64,000 nt of DNA from Temnothorax longispinosus. Its lineage: Eukaryota; Arthropoda; Insecta; Hymenoptera; Formicidae. A program made the position numbers and the translations under genes. Below are positions 12,108 to 22,100 of this stretch, piece after piece; position 1 is the first letter of the stretch, and each line of letters begins with the position of its first letter. Location: contig NC_092368.1 of NCBI RefSeq assembly GCF_030848805.1, forward strand, positions 12,392,856 through 12,456,855. The letters run 5' to 3'. The notes under the pieces were generated by a model. The model was given only the letters and a program-made list of their open reading frames with translations. It did not search any database and had not been told where the DNA came from.

Positions 12108-12381
12108 GTGTTGGTCGGTAAATCTCATTTAGTTCTTGAAATTGCATTTTGTTGAAGTTGCATTTGGATTATATTATAAAAACGCGTACGTAAAAAACCG
12201 AATATCGTACATAGCAACGGAATAATCTTCCCTTTTCTACGGCGGATTCCGGTAGTGAGCTCACCATGCGGTCGATAGAGTTAATACAACAATTCAGATA
12301 AATCCATTATATAGATATGTATAGAACTTTGCGTTTATTACTAATATTTATTGTGTTGCTCAATACTGATTTATAAATAAC
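12108..12381 (+). repeat. copia-2 3' LTR
   Basis: TGTTGGTCGG starts 13 bp after the RNase H stop, directly behind a short purine run (GGAAGAG). The end is placed at AACA (12381), giving about 274 bp. No second copy is visible to confirm the boundary. Confidence 0.5.
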
Positions 12382-12689
12382 AATACTGTATGAGGTATGA
12401 GATAATAACGTTTACACGTAGAGTCATATCTGTTACGTTATAATGTTTTTTGTAAGACTGATTTTATATCGATTGGATGATTAAACCGTTAAATTTAAAT
12501 AGTACACTGCGTTTGTCGTTTAAATTTCAACAGTTATACTTTAAAGATTGATAAAAAAAAAGCTCTGAATCCGGAGTTCAAAAAACTACTAAACAAATAA
12601 GTTGAATGTATTTGTATTGAACTCTTATACGAAATAGAAATTTAAAAAGAAAAAATATAAATAAAATTAAATTATATGAAAGGTTATTA
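12382..12689. other. AT-rich spacer, nothing recognised
   Basis: No reading frame, repeat arm or RNA-like structure is recognised between the copia LTR and the Penelope terminal repeat. Confidence 0.5.
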
Positions 12690-12781
12690 ACAATAATATG
12701 AAAGGTTATTAACGGCCAATAACGAGCATGAAAGTTGTTAAATTCAATAAAAATTTGTTGTTACAAATAATTAATTAATTA

Positions 12782-12815
12782 GGAACGTTTCGACAACACA
12801 GTGCCTTCTTCAGCC
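12782..12815 (-). ncRNA. hammerhead-like core in Penelope terminal repeat (copy A)
   Basis: The minus strand reads CTGAAGA, a short stem (GGCA/TGTC with a small loop), then GAAAC. This matches the CUGANGA-stem II-GAAA core of hammerhead ribozymes, and Penelope-like elements are known to carry such ribozymes in their terminal repeats. The cleavage-site strand and stems I and III were not resolved by eye, so activity is unproven. Confidence 0.45.
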
Positions 12816-13307
12816 AAAATTAATAAAATATAAAATATCGCAATTAAATATTAAATTCGTCACGAGTTACAAGTTTCCACATCTAAGTAATAAAATAGGA
12901 ACATCAAATAAATACTGAACAGAAAAAATTGGAATCGCTGTACATTTGTGAGGTCCTTAATTGGAAAATGTAGTCGAATAATAAAATTCATGATTAATTC
13001 TTCAGTCGGAAGTGAGAATAAATCGAGTCAATCATCGATGTAAGCTCGTCACAAGCAAGAGTCAGTAGATAAATAAAATTAAAATATACTGTATATACTG
13101 TAAATTGAAGAGACTTGTAAGAACGAGAAAATGTAAATGAATTTGATACGAATATACATACCTACTGAGCATATAATAAGAGATTAAGCTTTGAATTGTT
13201 GCGAAGGGACCGTACCGTGTCGAATCTTGTACGTGACTGAACCTTTTACTATTTATTACAAGTGTTGGTTGACAATAAAAGGTCGTATATAAACATATAA
13301 TAACTCT

Positions 13308-13720
13308 CTAGGAATTATTACTGAGTTCGTTCAAAATATTAAAGTAAAACCCATCCAATAATTCAATATCATTATTAGAATTAATACCATTTTTCTGTTC
13401 TTTGATGTGTATCATCCCTGATATAAGTCGTTTGTGGTAATTACTTTCAAAATCCAAAATCTCCGGGTTATTCCAATTAAAGGTGTGATTCAAATTTAGC
13501 ATGATTCAAATTTTGATGGATCCAATTTATAATTGTTTTTGTGCTCATTAATTCTTGTTTTCAATTGTCGTCTTGTTTGCCCGACATAAGAGGCGTCGCA
13601 ATAAATTACATTATTATTTGAGCACAAAGAATTAATATCTTTGTGTGTTTAAAAAAAATAAATTTATCCAATTTATTGAGAACTCTATAACCTATTATAT
13701 ATTCTTTTTTATCAAATACC
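13308..13720 (-). pseudogene. Penelope GIY-YIG endonuclease fragment
   Basis: The minus strand encodes, with one or two frame slips, IIGYRVLNKLDKF, then YCDASYVGQTRRQLKT (conserved around the endonuclease core) and NNPEILDFESNYHKRLI with the C-terminal IHIKEQKNGINSNND. In Penelope-like elements this GIY-YIG domain nicks the target for reverse transcription. An in-frame stop after SCAQ..NNVI and another near 13503 make it a pseudogene. Confidence 0.8.
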
Positions 13721-14374
13721 CTAGCGGAAAAAATTTCTATGAATAACTACAAAATTTGACTAGAAATAGAAATTTGTACATTTTTGTTGAAATATTTAAT
13801 TTGTTGTAGAAATGGTTATTTTTTTGTAGAAATATTTACGAAATAATACCACAAATTACAATGTTCTCAAATCAAGAAATTATTGCAAGTAGTATTTTAT
13901 GAAAAATTACAATTTTATAAAAAATAGTACAAAGATCTACAAATTTTAAAAATTTAAAAAGAAACAAAATCTTAAAAAATTAAAACATCTGCTTACTTGT
14001 AGAATACTACAATTATTTATAAATGACTATAGAAATCTACTACAATTTACGTATCGTAAAACTATGCAACTTAGAATCTAATTCAGTTTTTAGTTTCTCA
14101 TAAAATACTACAACTGCGTACAAATACTAACAAATACCGATTTGTTTGTACAGCTCAAAAATTTATTACAATTATGGCTAATTAAAATTTGTAATTTTTA
14201 GTTAAATGTTACAAGTTTTTACACAAATCTTCCAAAATTCATCTATTATTAATAACTTCTTAATTCGCAGAAGTCAAAATACTTATGTTTTTATTTTTGT
14301 ATAGTCTGTTGTAAAGTCCAATAGAAAAATACACAAATGTACAATTTTTTACCTATATAAATTTCTGATTTGTG

Positions 14375-14705
14375 AATGGTTGTAATTTTGCATACAATAC
14401 TACAAGGTTCTACAGAAAACGACAAAATCCTTAAGCCTTTTACAAGTCGTGAATTCATGAAAATCTACATAAATTTGTTTTTTTTAGATGTTTATAAGAT
14501 ACTACAATTTTACATGGAAATTAACAGACCTTCAACCAAACCTTCAACCTTTCCATAGAAAATTGTAGTATTTTATAAAAATCTAAAAAAGCGAATACAT
14601 GTAGATTTCCATGGATTCACAATTCGTAAAAAGCTTAAGAATTTTGTCGTTTTCTATAGGACCTTGTAGTATTATATGCAAAATTACAATCATTCAGGAG
14701 TCAAA
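14375..14705. repeat. foldback hairpin
   Basis: The left arm (14376-14545) contains TACAAGGTTCTACAGAAAAC and the right arm (14555-14700) its imperfect reverse complement GTTTTCTATAGGACCTTGTA. Further matches (ACAAAATCCTTAAG / CTTAAGAATTTTGT) run toward the centre near 14550. It is a short palindromic unit with no coding potential; the 60-codon ORF inside is a chance reading of one arm. Confidence 0.65.
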
Positions 14706-14715
14706 AATTTAATTA

Positions 14716-14973
14716 AGTAAAAAATAAACGGGCACAGTAACAACTGTACCGCAAACAACGTAGAACTACGTCAACTGTCATTATTTCATGTTAAAGTATT
14801 CAGCGAAGGAAAGTAGACGTAGGACTACGTCAACTGTCACTATTATTTAGCGAAAGACTGTTAACGTAGCCCTACATCTACTTTCCTTCGCTAAATACTT
14901 TAACATGAAATAGTGACAGTTGACGTAGTTCTACGTTGTTTGCGGCACAGTTGTTACTGTGCCCGTTTATTTT
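14716..14973. mobile_element. hairpin MITE
   Basis: ATAAACGGGCACAGTAACAA at 14726-14745 region is matched by TTGTTACTGTGCCCGTTTAT at the right end (14952-14971). The arms stay paired through ACGTAGAACTACGTCAACTG and beyond to a central loop near 14845, giving arms of about 110 bp. There is no coding capacity. Confidence 0.8.
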
Positions 14974-15539
14974 TTTAGTTTTCGATGATTTTTTTTTTTT
15001 TTTTTTTTTTGAGACAATGCTAAAGTAAACAAAACAATTTTTATTAATTCTAGTATATTCTTCAGTTTTTTCTACCCCTATTTCATATTAATTATTTAAA
15101 ATTTAGTTAATCAGTTCTTGAGTTATAGAAATTTTGGTAAGTTTGGCTGTTTTTTTAAACAGAAATCGGTATTTATTATTAGCAATTTTGCATTTTTTTT
15201 AATGCGATATTTCGACGTTTTAGAACATAAGAAACACATTGGCATCGAAAACTACGCAACCGGTTTAAAAAAAATCGGTATCAAAAAATTAACCCCACTA
15301 CCGCCATTCCCGGAAAATTCTACCCCTGTTTTATATATAATTCTTTAAAATTCGGTTTATTAACAAATGAGTAGTTCGCGGAAAACGTTGCAAGAAAACG
15401 TTGCAAGAAAAACAAGAAAATCGGTTATAAAAAACCACCAAAATAAACAGGAACATTTTGCAGGAACATTTAGCTCACATCGAAAGCCCTCAAAAACACT
15501 ATAATAAAGTATATTTTCCTTTAATACCTTTCGAGAAAA

Positions 15540-15605
15540 AGAAAACGTTGCAAGAAAACGTTACAAGAAAACGTTGAAAGAAAACGTTGCAAGAAAACAT
15601 TGCAG
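15540..15605 (+). repeat. short tandem repeat AAGAAAACGTTGC
   Basis: About five copies of a 15-bp unit (GAAAACGTTGCAAGA) stand in tandem, with two further copies at 15378-15410. No function is apparent. Confidence 0.75.
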
Positions 15606-15837
15606 TCGTGCACCCGAAATTACCCCTCACCCTCCGGGAAAGACGTAGTTCTACGTCAAGGCACTGGTTTCTGACATTCACCCGACATTAAGAAAAAATT
15701 ATATTCGTATATCCGATTCGAAATTTTATTACTCTTTTTAAACTGAATTTGTTTCTTAAGAATTTTTGAAAAATTATATATTTGCGCTGGATATTACACA
15801 TGTAGACTATATATAACACTTACATCAAATTAAGAAG

Positions 15838-15908
15838 TAGTCTACCACGTAAGACGGTTGGCTCACAATCCAGAGGTCCCGAGGTCTCGAGTTCGAATCC
15901 CATCAAAG
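15838..15908 (+). other. tRNA-like fragment (B-box)
   Basis: The run GGTCTCGAGTTCGAATCCC resembles a T-arm/B-box, and the preceding GGCTCACAATCCAGAGGTC resembles an anticodon arm. No convincing acceptor stem closes it. A tRNA-derived SINE remnant is more likely than a tRNA gene. Confidence 0.35.
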
Positions 15909-16389
15909 TAAGTGTGTTTTTCAAGTATGAGAAAATATTTATAATCATAGGTTGCATCTTAAGAAACAAATTTAGTTAAAAAGTAGTAATAAAATTTCAA
16001 AATAAATATATTTTTTTTTTATGTCGGGTAAATTTTCTCATTAGAGAGTGTTTTAATTCTAGTATTTCCTTGTAGTCTACTGTACTCAAATAGATATAGA
16101 AATGTGTAGAATATCAGTATTAATTGTAGTTTGGCGTAGTTTTACCGAAAAATTTATAGATCAAAATGCACTAAAAAAATACAAAAATTTACAAAAGTGT
16201 TCCAATTCTAGCATTTTCATGTAGGATTTTGTAGTACTTCTTAAATTCATGTAGAATTTAATAGATTCTGGCAATTATATTTTATAGTTTTTTGTAGTAC
16301 ACTTTTATTTTTTTTTTTTTTTAATTTTGTAGAAATATTTCTGCCAGGGTAGATGAGCTGTGTTTTTTTTCTTTTTTTTTCCCAGAAAT

Positions 16390-16560
16390 ATTGCTAATAA
16401 ACGGGATAACAATAAACTTCCTTCTTTTGTCATCTGAATCATTCTCATCGACCTCATCGTTATCGACAATAATATCTTCAATACTGTTCTGTTTAAGTTT
16501 ACCATTGAATAATGTGTTTAATCTTAAGTTGATTCTTTTAAAAATCAAAAACAACTATAA
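16390..16560 (-). pseudogene. Penelope linker fragment (copy A, upstream part)
   Basis: The minus strand reads an Asp-rich stretch followed by RRKFIVIPFISNIS, the segment expected just N-terminal of the Penelope GIY-YIG endonuclease. It ends at the DNA element at 16352 and resumes across it at 13720. The start at 16560 abuts the oppositely oriented copy B. Confidence 0.6.
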
Positions 16561-16746
16561 ATTGGATCCATTAAAACATTCAGTTATCACAGAGCATATG
16601 CTAAATTTGAATTACATGCTTTAATTGGAATAACCCGGAGATTTTGGATTTTGAAACTCGCGATTATAGTTACTTATATATAAATATGCTGTAAATAAAA
16701 AGCACTGCGCACTGCTCGATACACACACGTGTATACGCACTCACTC

Positions 16747-16759
16747 GATCATCGCATGT
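16747..16759 (+). repeat. 13-bp target-site duplication of the I-type element (left copy)
   Basis: GATCATCGCATGT here is repeated exactly at 23021-23033, directly after the GAA-rich 3' tail. It fixes both ends of the element. Confidence 0.92.
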
Positions 16760-16967
16760 GAATTCGCGCGCAGGCAGTCAAAGTGTACGGACGTGTTGTC
16801 CCTCGCTTTCGTGCAGTGCTCGAGTGTTCTTTTCTTGCGTTTGCCAACTAGTTGATAGTTAGCTAAGTACGATCGAGACAGTTCTTAGATTCCCGTGCTG
16901 TTAACCTCTCGTGTTTCTAACGTGCGCGAATATCTAGTACCGCATAATAAGTGGTGCACGTGGGGGA

Positions 16968-19124
16968 ATGCAAGAGGCTACGGCCTCTTGCGAGAATACC
17001 GCGAGAAAGGGGACCGAGGATGAGCTTCCTCTTTCTTCCTTTTTCGCTAACTGCGTAAAAGATATTGCGCCTAACCGCTCGCGCTCCTGCTCGTCCTCGT
17101 CCTCGCGTTCAAGTTCACGTTCGCGTTCACGCTACTCTCTCCGTTCCAACGGATCTAATGATCGACCAAAACCTAAAGCTAAACCCGCAAAAACCGCAAA
17201 AACGCGTGTGAATCAAGCTAGAAACAACAACAACAATATTGATACTCTCGCGAAACACGCAAATTCCGCTATTCGCGTAGGAGAGGGGGGAGAAACTCTC
17301 TCTACATTCCATAATGACGGCGATAATACTTCTACGCATTTCACTATTCCACAAGATCGCGTAATTGCGTCAGACATTTCACAAACCTACGAAAAGCATA
17401 AAAGTGGCAAAACCGACAACCCATGCAACGATCCTTTACCCATGGATGAGGATAACGAAGATAAAGACGCAGTTGATCCATTGACGCGTACCAACGTAAC
17501 TACGCCCGCATTAACAATACCCTTGACAAATAATTCAGTCGCTCTCATTCCACTCTCTATAACTAGCAAAGATCGCAAAAGGCCTTCATCACAATCGGAT
17601 CCGGATCCGACTATCATAACAGGTAATGATCCTAAAATGTCAAAAAAGGAATCGGTCAATGCCGAGCCTCCGTCGCCCGGTGAGTCAACTTATAAATATT
17701 CACTAACAGATAAGCCACCATTCGCGGTATTTGTGCAATCTACCAAGGAAAATGGTGACACCTCTTTGCACCCTCTTACAGTCAGTAGACTAATTTCCCA
17801 ATTTACATACAAAAATGTCATTGAAGTCCGTAAAACCGGCCGAGGCAGAGTCACAGTAGATTTTCGAGATCGCGACGCGGCTAACAATCTAGTCAACAAT
17901 CCCATGCTGGCAGCTGCAAATCTTAAAGCATATATTCCATCATTTAAAGTAATAAGAGTAGGCATTATCAGAGACGTACCTAAAGAACTCACAATCGAAT
18001 CATTAAAAGACTTCATGGAATCCTCTGCCAAGGTCTTAAATATCGATAGACTAAACCGCAGGGTCAAGGTGGGAGAAGAATTTCAATTTCTTCCATCTCG
18101 CACCCTCAGAATAAAATTTGCAGGACAAACGTTACCGAAAGAGATTAGTCTATTTAAGGTTAAACACAAGGTTTATCCATTTGTGGCTAAAATTCGAACC
18201 TGCTACTCCTGTTTTAGACCAGGTCACATCAGCAGCCAGTGTAAAGGACACCCGCGTTGCCTGTTGTGCGGAAAGGATAAACACATCAATAATGAGGAAT
18301 GTCCATTTATAGAAGATGAAGAAAATCCTCTCAAATGCATAAACTGTGAAGGCAAACATCTAGCCACATCGTCCAGCTGTCCTCTAATTACGCAACAAAG
18401 ACAAATTAATGCCCTGGCCGCTGCGGAGAATTTGTCGTACGCGGAGGCCAAAAGAAAGATCAGAGGTGGTAAACTGACAACGGATCCGCGGTTTGACTTT
18501 ACTAATTTTCCTAATCTACAACCCTCCAATCCCTACTCTAAATCACTAGACAATAATGCTAATCAGTTCTTTTCACAAAATAGATACAATCTCCTTGCAA
18601 AGGACAGCAATACTTACTCAAATTATAACTACTCTTCTTTATCATACGCGAATGCAACGGCTAAATCCGCTCACTCTTACCCCTCGTCACCTGCAAACAG
18701 TTCACCATTACCTCTCCCTCCTCCTTTGCGCGAAGGAAAAAGTCACAGATCTCTCTTTAACCCCACCCAGAAATCACAACTTGAAGACCAACACCACAAT
18801 TTACTTGTATATCCCAATGGCCGAGCACCAGCTAGCGACGCCACTATCATCCCCTCTCCCTCCCCCTTCTTACCCGTTTCAAACTCAACGATTAATAATA
18901 ATAATTATAATAACGAAACCGTAGCTTCGTCTACGCCTCTGTTTCCCAACTTTTCCCACCCGCTACTTCCACTTCTACAGGAAGTAGAAACATTTATCAA
19001 AAACTACTTAACCAATGCTTCCCAATCTTTCAGCTTAACGAACGTTTTTGATCAAAATTCGTATCCGCAAACTTACCCGCAAGCTGGCAGTGACAACCAA
19101 CACGTTCACACCACCGGAGCATAG
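16968..19124 (+). CDS. I-type retrotransposon ORF1 (Gag-like, 718 aa)
   Basis: ORF1p is the nucleic-acid-binding chaperone of the retrotransposon RNP. The N-terminus is Ser/Arg-rich (about residues 40-60, SRSRSCSSSSSRSSSRSRSR). A middle domain (about 245-380) looks like the RRM-type fold of I-clade ORF1p. Three CCHC-type knuckles follow: CYSCFRPGHISSQC, CLLCGKDKHINNEEC and CINCEGKHLATSSSC. The tail is Pro/Ser/Asn-rich. The ATG at 16968 is the first in frame after a 5'UTR of about 208 bp. The last 86 bases overlap ORF2 in another frame. Confidence 0.9.
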   Translation: MQEATASCENTARKGTEDELPLSSFFANCVKDIAPNRSRSCSSSSSRSSSRSRSRYSLRSNGSNDRPKPKAKPAKTAKTRVNQARNNNNNIDTLAKHANSAIRVGEGGETLSTFHNDGDNTSTHFTIPQDRVIASDISQTYEKHKSGKTDNPCNDPLPMDEDNEDKDAVDPLTRTNVTTPALTIPLTNNSVALIPLSITSKDRKRPSSQSDPDPTIITGNDPKMSKKESVNAEPPSPGESTYKYSLTDKPPFAVFVQSTKENGDTSLHPLTVSRLISQFTYKNVIEVRKTGRGRVTVDFRDRDAANNLVNNPMLAAANLKAYIPSFKVIRVGIIRDVPKELTIESLKDFMESSAKVLNIDRLNRRVKVGEEFQFLPSRTLRIKFAGQTLPKEISLFKVKHKVYPFVAKIRTCYSCFRPGHISSQCKGHPRCLLCGKDKHINNEECPFIEDEENPLKCINCEGKHLATSSSCPLITQQRQINALAAAENLSYAEAKRKIRGGKLTTDPRFDFTNFPNLQPSNPYSKSLDNNANQFFSQNRYNLLAKDSNTYSNYNYSSLSYANATAKSAHSYPSSPANSSPLPLPPPLREGKSHRSLFNPTQKSQLEDQHHNLLVYPNGRAPASDATIIPSPSPFLPVSNSTINNNNYNNETVASSTPLFPNFSHPLLPLLQEVETFIKNYLTNASQSFSLTNVFDQNSYPQTYPQAGSDNQHVHTTGA

Positions 19125-22100
19125 TGCCTCTTCGTCCGAAATTAAAATTCTACAATGGAACTGTAGAGGATTACAAGATAAGCTGCCAAATTTACAATTT
19201 CTAGCTAAAAAATTCGACATTTTTTGCATTCAAGAGACGCTTCTCACTAAGGTGAGTAAAGTCAGCGTCAACAATTTTTCATTACTCAGAACGGATATCA
19301 CGAAGCCGGGAATGCGCGGCATATGCTTTCTAGTAAAGAACAACCTTAAGGTCTCATTAGTACAGCTTCCCTTCACTGTTCATTATTCTATTGAGGCAGC
19401 GGCTATCTCTATTCCTTTTCAAAACGAGGAGCTGCTTATTATAAATATTTATAGACATCCTAACGATGACACTACGATACAAGCGTTTAATGACATTTTT
19501 AACTTGGCGTCTAGATATAAATTTGCCCTTATTGTAGGCGATTTTAATGCCCACCACCGACTCTGGGGCTGCAAACGCAACGATAGCGCTGGCATTCGGC
19601 TGGCTTCATGTATTGAATCTTTCAATTACTGGGCACTAAATGATTCGTCTAATACGCGATTCAATCCATGTAATAATACCGGCTCTATTATAGACTTAGC
19701 ACTTGCATCCCCGGATCTTGCTTGCGCTTGTTGCACAACTACATTAGATGACCCCATGGCAAGTGATCACTACCCTGTAGAAACTGTTATCAACGGCAAA
19801 TTCTCCATGATGAAGCGACTTGCGTATAAGCTAAAACTCGACAAGGAACAACTTCTCAAACTCAACGCCAGGCTAGAAAAAATCAGCCGTGAATCTCCTC
19901 CAACCACTACAGACAACGAACTTGAAGATTATGAGCAATTAATTAACAGTATAAAAGAAGTCGCAACCGACATCCTTCGAGAAGATGGTAAAGATGGAAA
20001 AATTGGCCCTAAGAAGATTATCTACAAGAGATCCCCCGCCCCGTGGTGGAACGGAAAGTGCACTAAAGCAGTCAATAATCGTAAAATTGCACTGGACATA
20101 TTTAAACGAGATCCATCTAAAGACAATTACTTAGCCCTGAAGCGACAGAATAGAGAATGCAAACTTGTGCTTTCCAAACAGAAAAAGGAAAGTTGGCGCT
20201 CTTTTTGTACGAGTTTCAACTCCAAAACTCCTACTGCTGAAATGTGGCGACTGATCAAAGCGTTCAAGAGGAAAGATAACAACTCCATAAAGGATTACAA
20301 AATTCTAGAATCCTCACAGGAAGCAGCAATCGACAAATTATGTCCACCATCTTGCTCACCTCCACCTTTCACAACACTGCTTTCTATGAAACAAGAGGAC
20401 ATTAACTCTCCCAATGTTCAGTCCTGGATGAGCAATCCATTCTCTATAGACGAACTCAGGGTTGCATTGGCCACTGTTAAAGTGTCCTCCTCACCTGGGT
20501 TAGACCAAATAAGCTACGCCTTCATTAAAACCCTACCTGAAAAATTTGAGACACACCTACTTGATATTTACAACAGAATAATTTCTCGTGGCACTTTCCC
20601 AAGCAGTTGGACGGAATCCCTGGTGGTTTTTATACCTAAACCGAACTCTAATGGTGTCCGACCAATCTCACTACTGTCGTGCCTGTTAAAAATTCTAGAA
20701 AAATGTGTCTATAATAGACTGCGATGGCACTTTGAAGCTAACGACATACTATCGGACACGCAATTTGGCTTTCGCAGCTACAGATCCTGCAGCGACAGCC
20801 TAATAATTCTTACTAACGCGATTCAATTGGGCTTCATTAACGGAAAATTCACAGTATGCGTATTTCTGGACATTGCAGGAGCCTTCGACAATGTGGATCC
20901 TTTTATCCTTTTGGAAGACCTCCAAAGGAAGGGTGTACCGGCTGTTATTCGCTACTTCATCGCTAACCTGCTGTTAAACAGAAACATATTTTTCGTCCGC
21001 GATGGAAATACTCAAGGCCCATATTACACTTATAAAGGCCTACCGCAAGGATCCATTCTCAGCCCTCCGCTTTACAACCTATACGTTAAAGATTCTAAGC
21101 GTCAACTGCTACCAGGGGTGTATTCACCGGAATACGCTGACGATTTGGCAGTCTACACAACGCACAAATCCATTAAAGAAGCTTTTCGCCTAATAGAGAA
21201 CTCACTAAAATCCCTTCATCAATACTTAAGATCCAGAGGTCTAGAGCTGTCACCTGCCAAGTCACGCTGTGTCGTATTTACTCGAAAAAGAACTTACCAA
21301 CTACCTAAGCCTAACATATTGGTCAATGGCGAAGAAATACCCATGGCTACTGAACATAGATTCCTCGGCATTAACTTGGACAACAAACTTACTGGAAAGC
21401 CCCACATGAAATATTTAATAAATAAAGGCAAACGAATCGCCAGCATTCTAACGATGTTGGCGGGAACAAAATGGGGATCTCACCCACAATTACTACTCTC
21501 ATTATATCGAGCAGTTTTTAGAGGAGCAATCGAATACGGCGCCGTCGTCTTTCAGTTTAAAGGAAATAAACAACTCTTCTTGGCCCTCCAGCGCCTGCAG
21601 TGGAAGTTGATCCGCAATGCCATGGGTTACCGTGTCTCAACCCCCATCAACGTAATTTTGGACGAAGCCAAGGAACCACCCTTAATTCAACGCTTTTCTT
21701 ACCTTATTCACAATTATTTAGTAAAAAGTTTCGCTTGTAGATTTAACCCGGTCATTGACAGTCTCGAAAACGTTCAATTTGGAACGATTGGTAATACTAA
21801 ACGATCGAAAGCATGCCGCGCAATCCCCATTTTTAGGTCATATCTGGCAGTCAGAAACATTCGAGGCACTATGCACCGTTCCGTATATCTTCCGTTCTTT
21901 TCATACCCTTTCCTTTCGCTTACCTACCAACCTGAATTGATACCTTTCTTCCTACCAAATAGTGATTCTATATCCGCGGAGGAAGCTAATCAGCACTTTA
22001 GAAATCATTTTGCACCTCACATTGCTGACTCAATCACATTTTATACAGATGGGTCTAAACTTGATACAGGAGCCGCGGGAGCAAGCGTTTACTCTCCGGA

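Larger units (their letters stand above)
8141..12381 (+). mobile_element. second Ty1/copia retrotransposon, decayed, 5' LTR missing
   Basis: Gag, protease, integrase, RT and RNase H follow in copia order on the plus strand and end at 12095. A 3' LTR starts TGTTGGTCGG at 12108. No copy of that LTR is found upstream of gag, so the element is 5'-truncated. At least nine stops or frame breaks are present. Sequence identity to the first copia is low at protein level (different knuckle, protease and integrase residues), so it is a different family. Confidence 0.88.
13717..16352. mobile_element. AT-rich TIR DNA element (about 2.6 kb) with nested hairpins
   Basis: Left end ACCCTAGCGGAAAAAATTTC and right end (reverse strand) ACCCTGGCAGAAATATTTC form imperfect TIRs, both followed by a CTACAAAATT motif. 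The element splits the Penelope copy A reading frame. No transposase is visible. The interior is full of ACTACAA/TTGTAGT words. It holds two nested hairpins (14375-14705, 14716-14973), short tandem repeats and a tRNA-like stretch. No clear target duplication was found. Confidence 0.55.
12690..16560 (-). mobile_element. Penelope-like element copy A (5'-truncated), split by a DNA element
   Basis: Read on the minus strand: a linker typical of the region between RT and endonuclease (RRKFIVIPFISNIS, 16560-16390), a 2.6-kb insertion, then IIGYRVLNKLDKF and the GIY-YIG endonuclease (CDASYVGQTRRQLKTRINEH). The C-terminus ends near 13308 and a terminal repeat of about 620 bp follows (13310-12690). The terminal repeat has a second, inverted copy at 23310-23950. 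The RT is absent, so this is a 5'-truncated copy. Confidence 0.8.

Noticed and set aside
14376..14558. 60-codon ORF
   Set aside because: It lies on one arm of a foldback hairpin and has no similarity to a protein family.
15838..15908. Functional tRNA gene
   Set aside because: A B-box-like stretch is present, but no acceptor stem or convincing D-arm could be paired.
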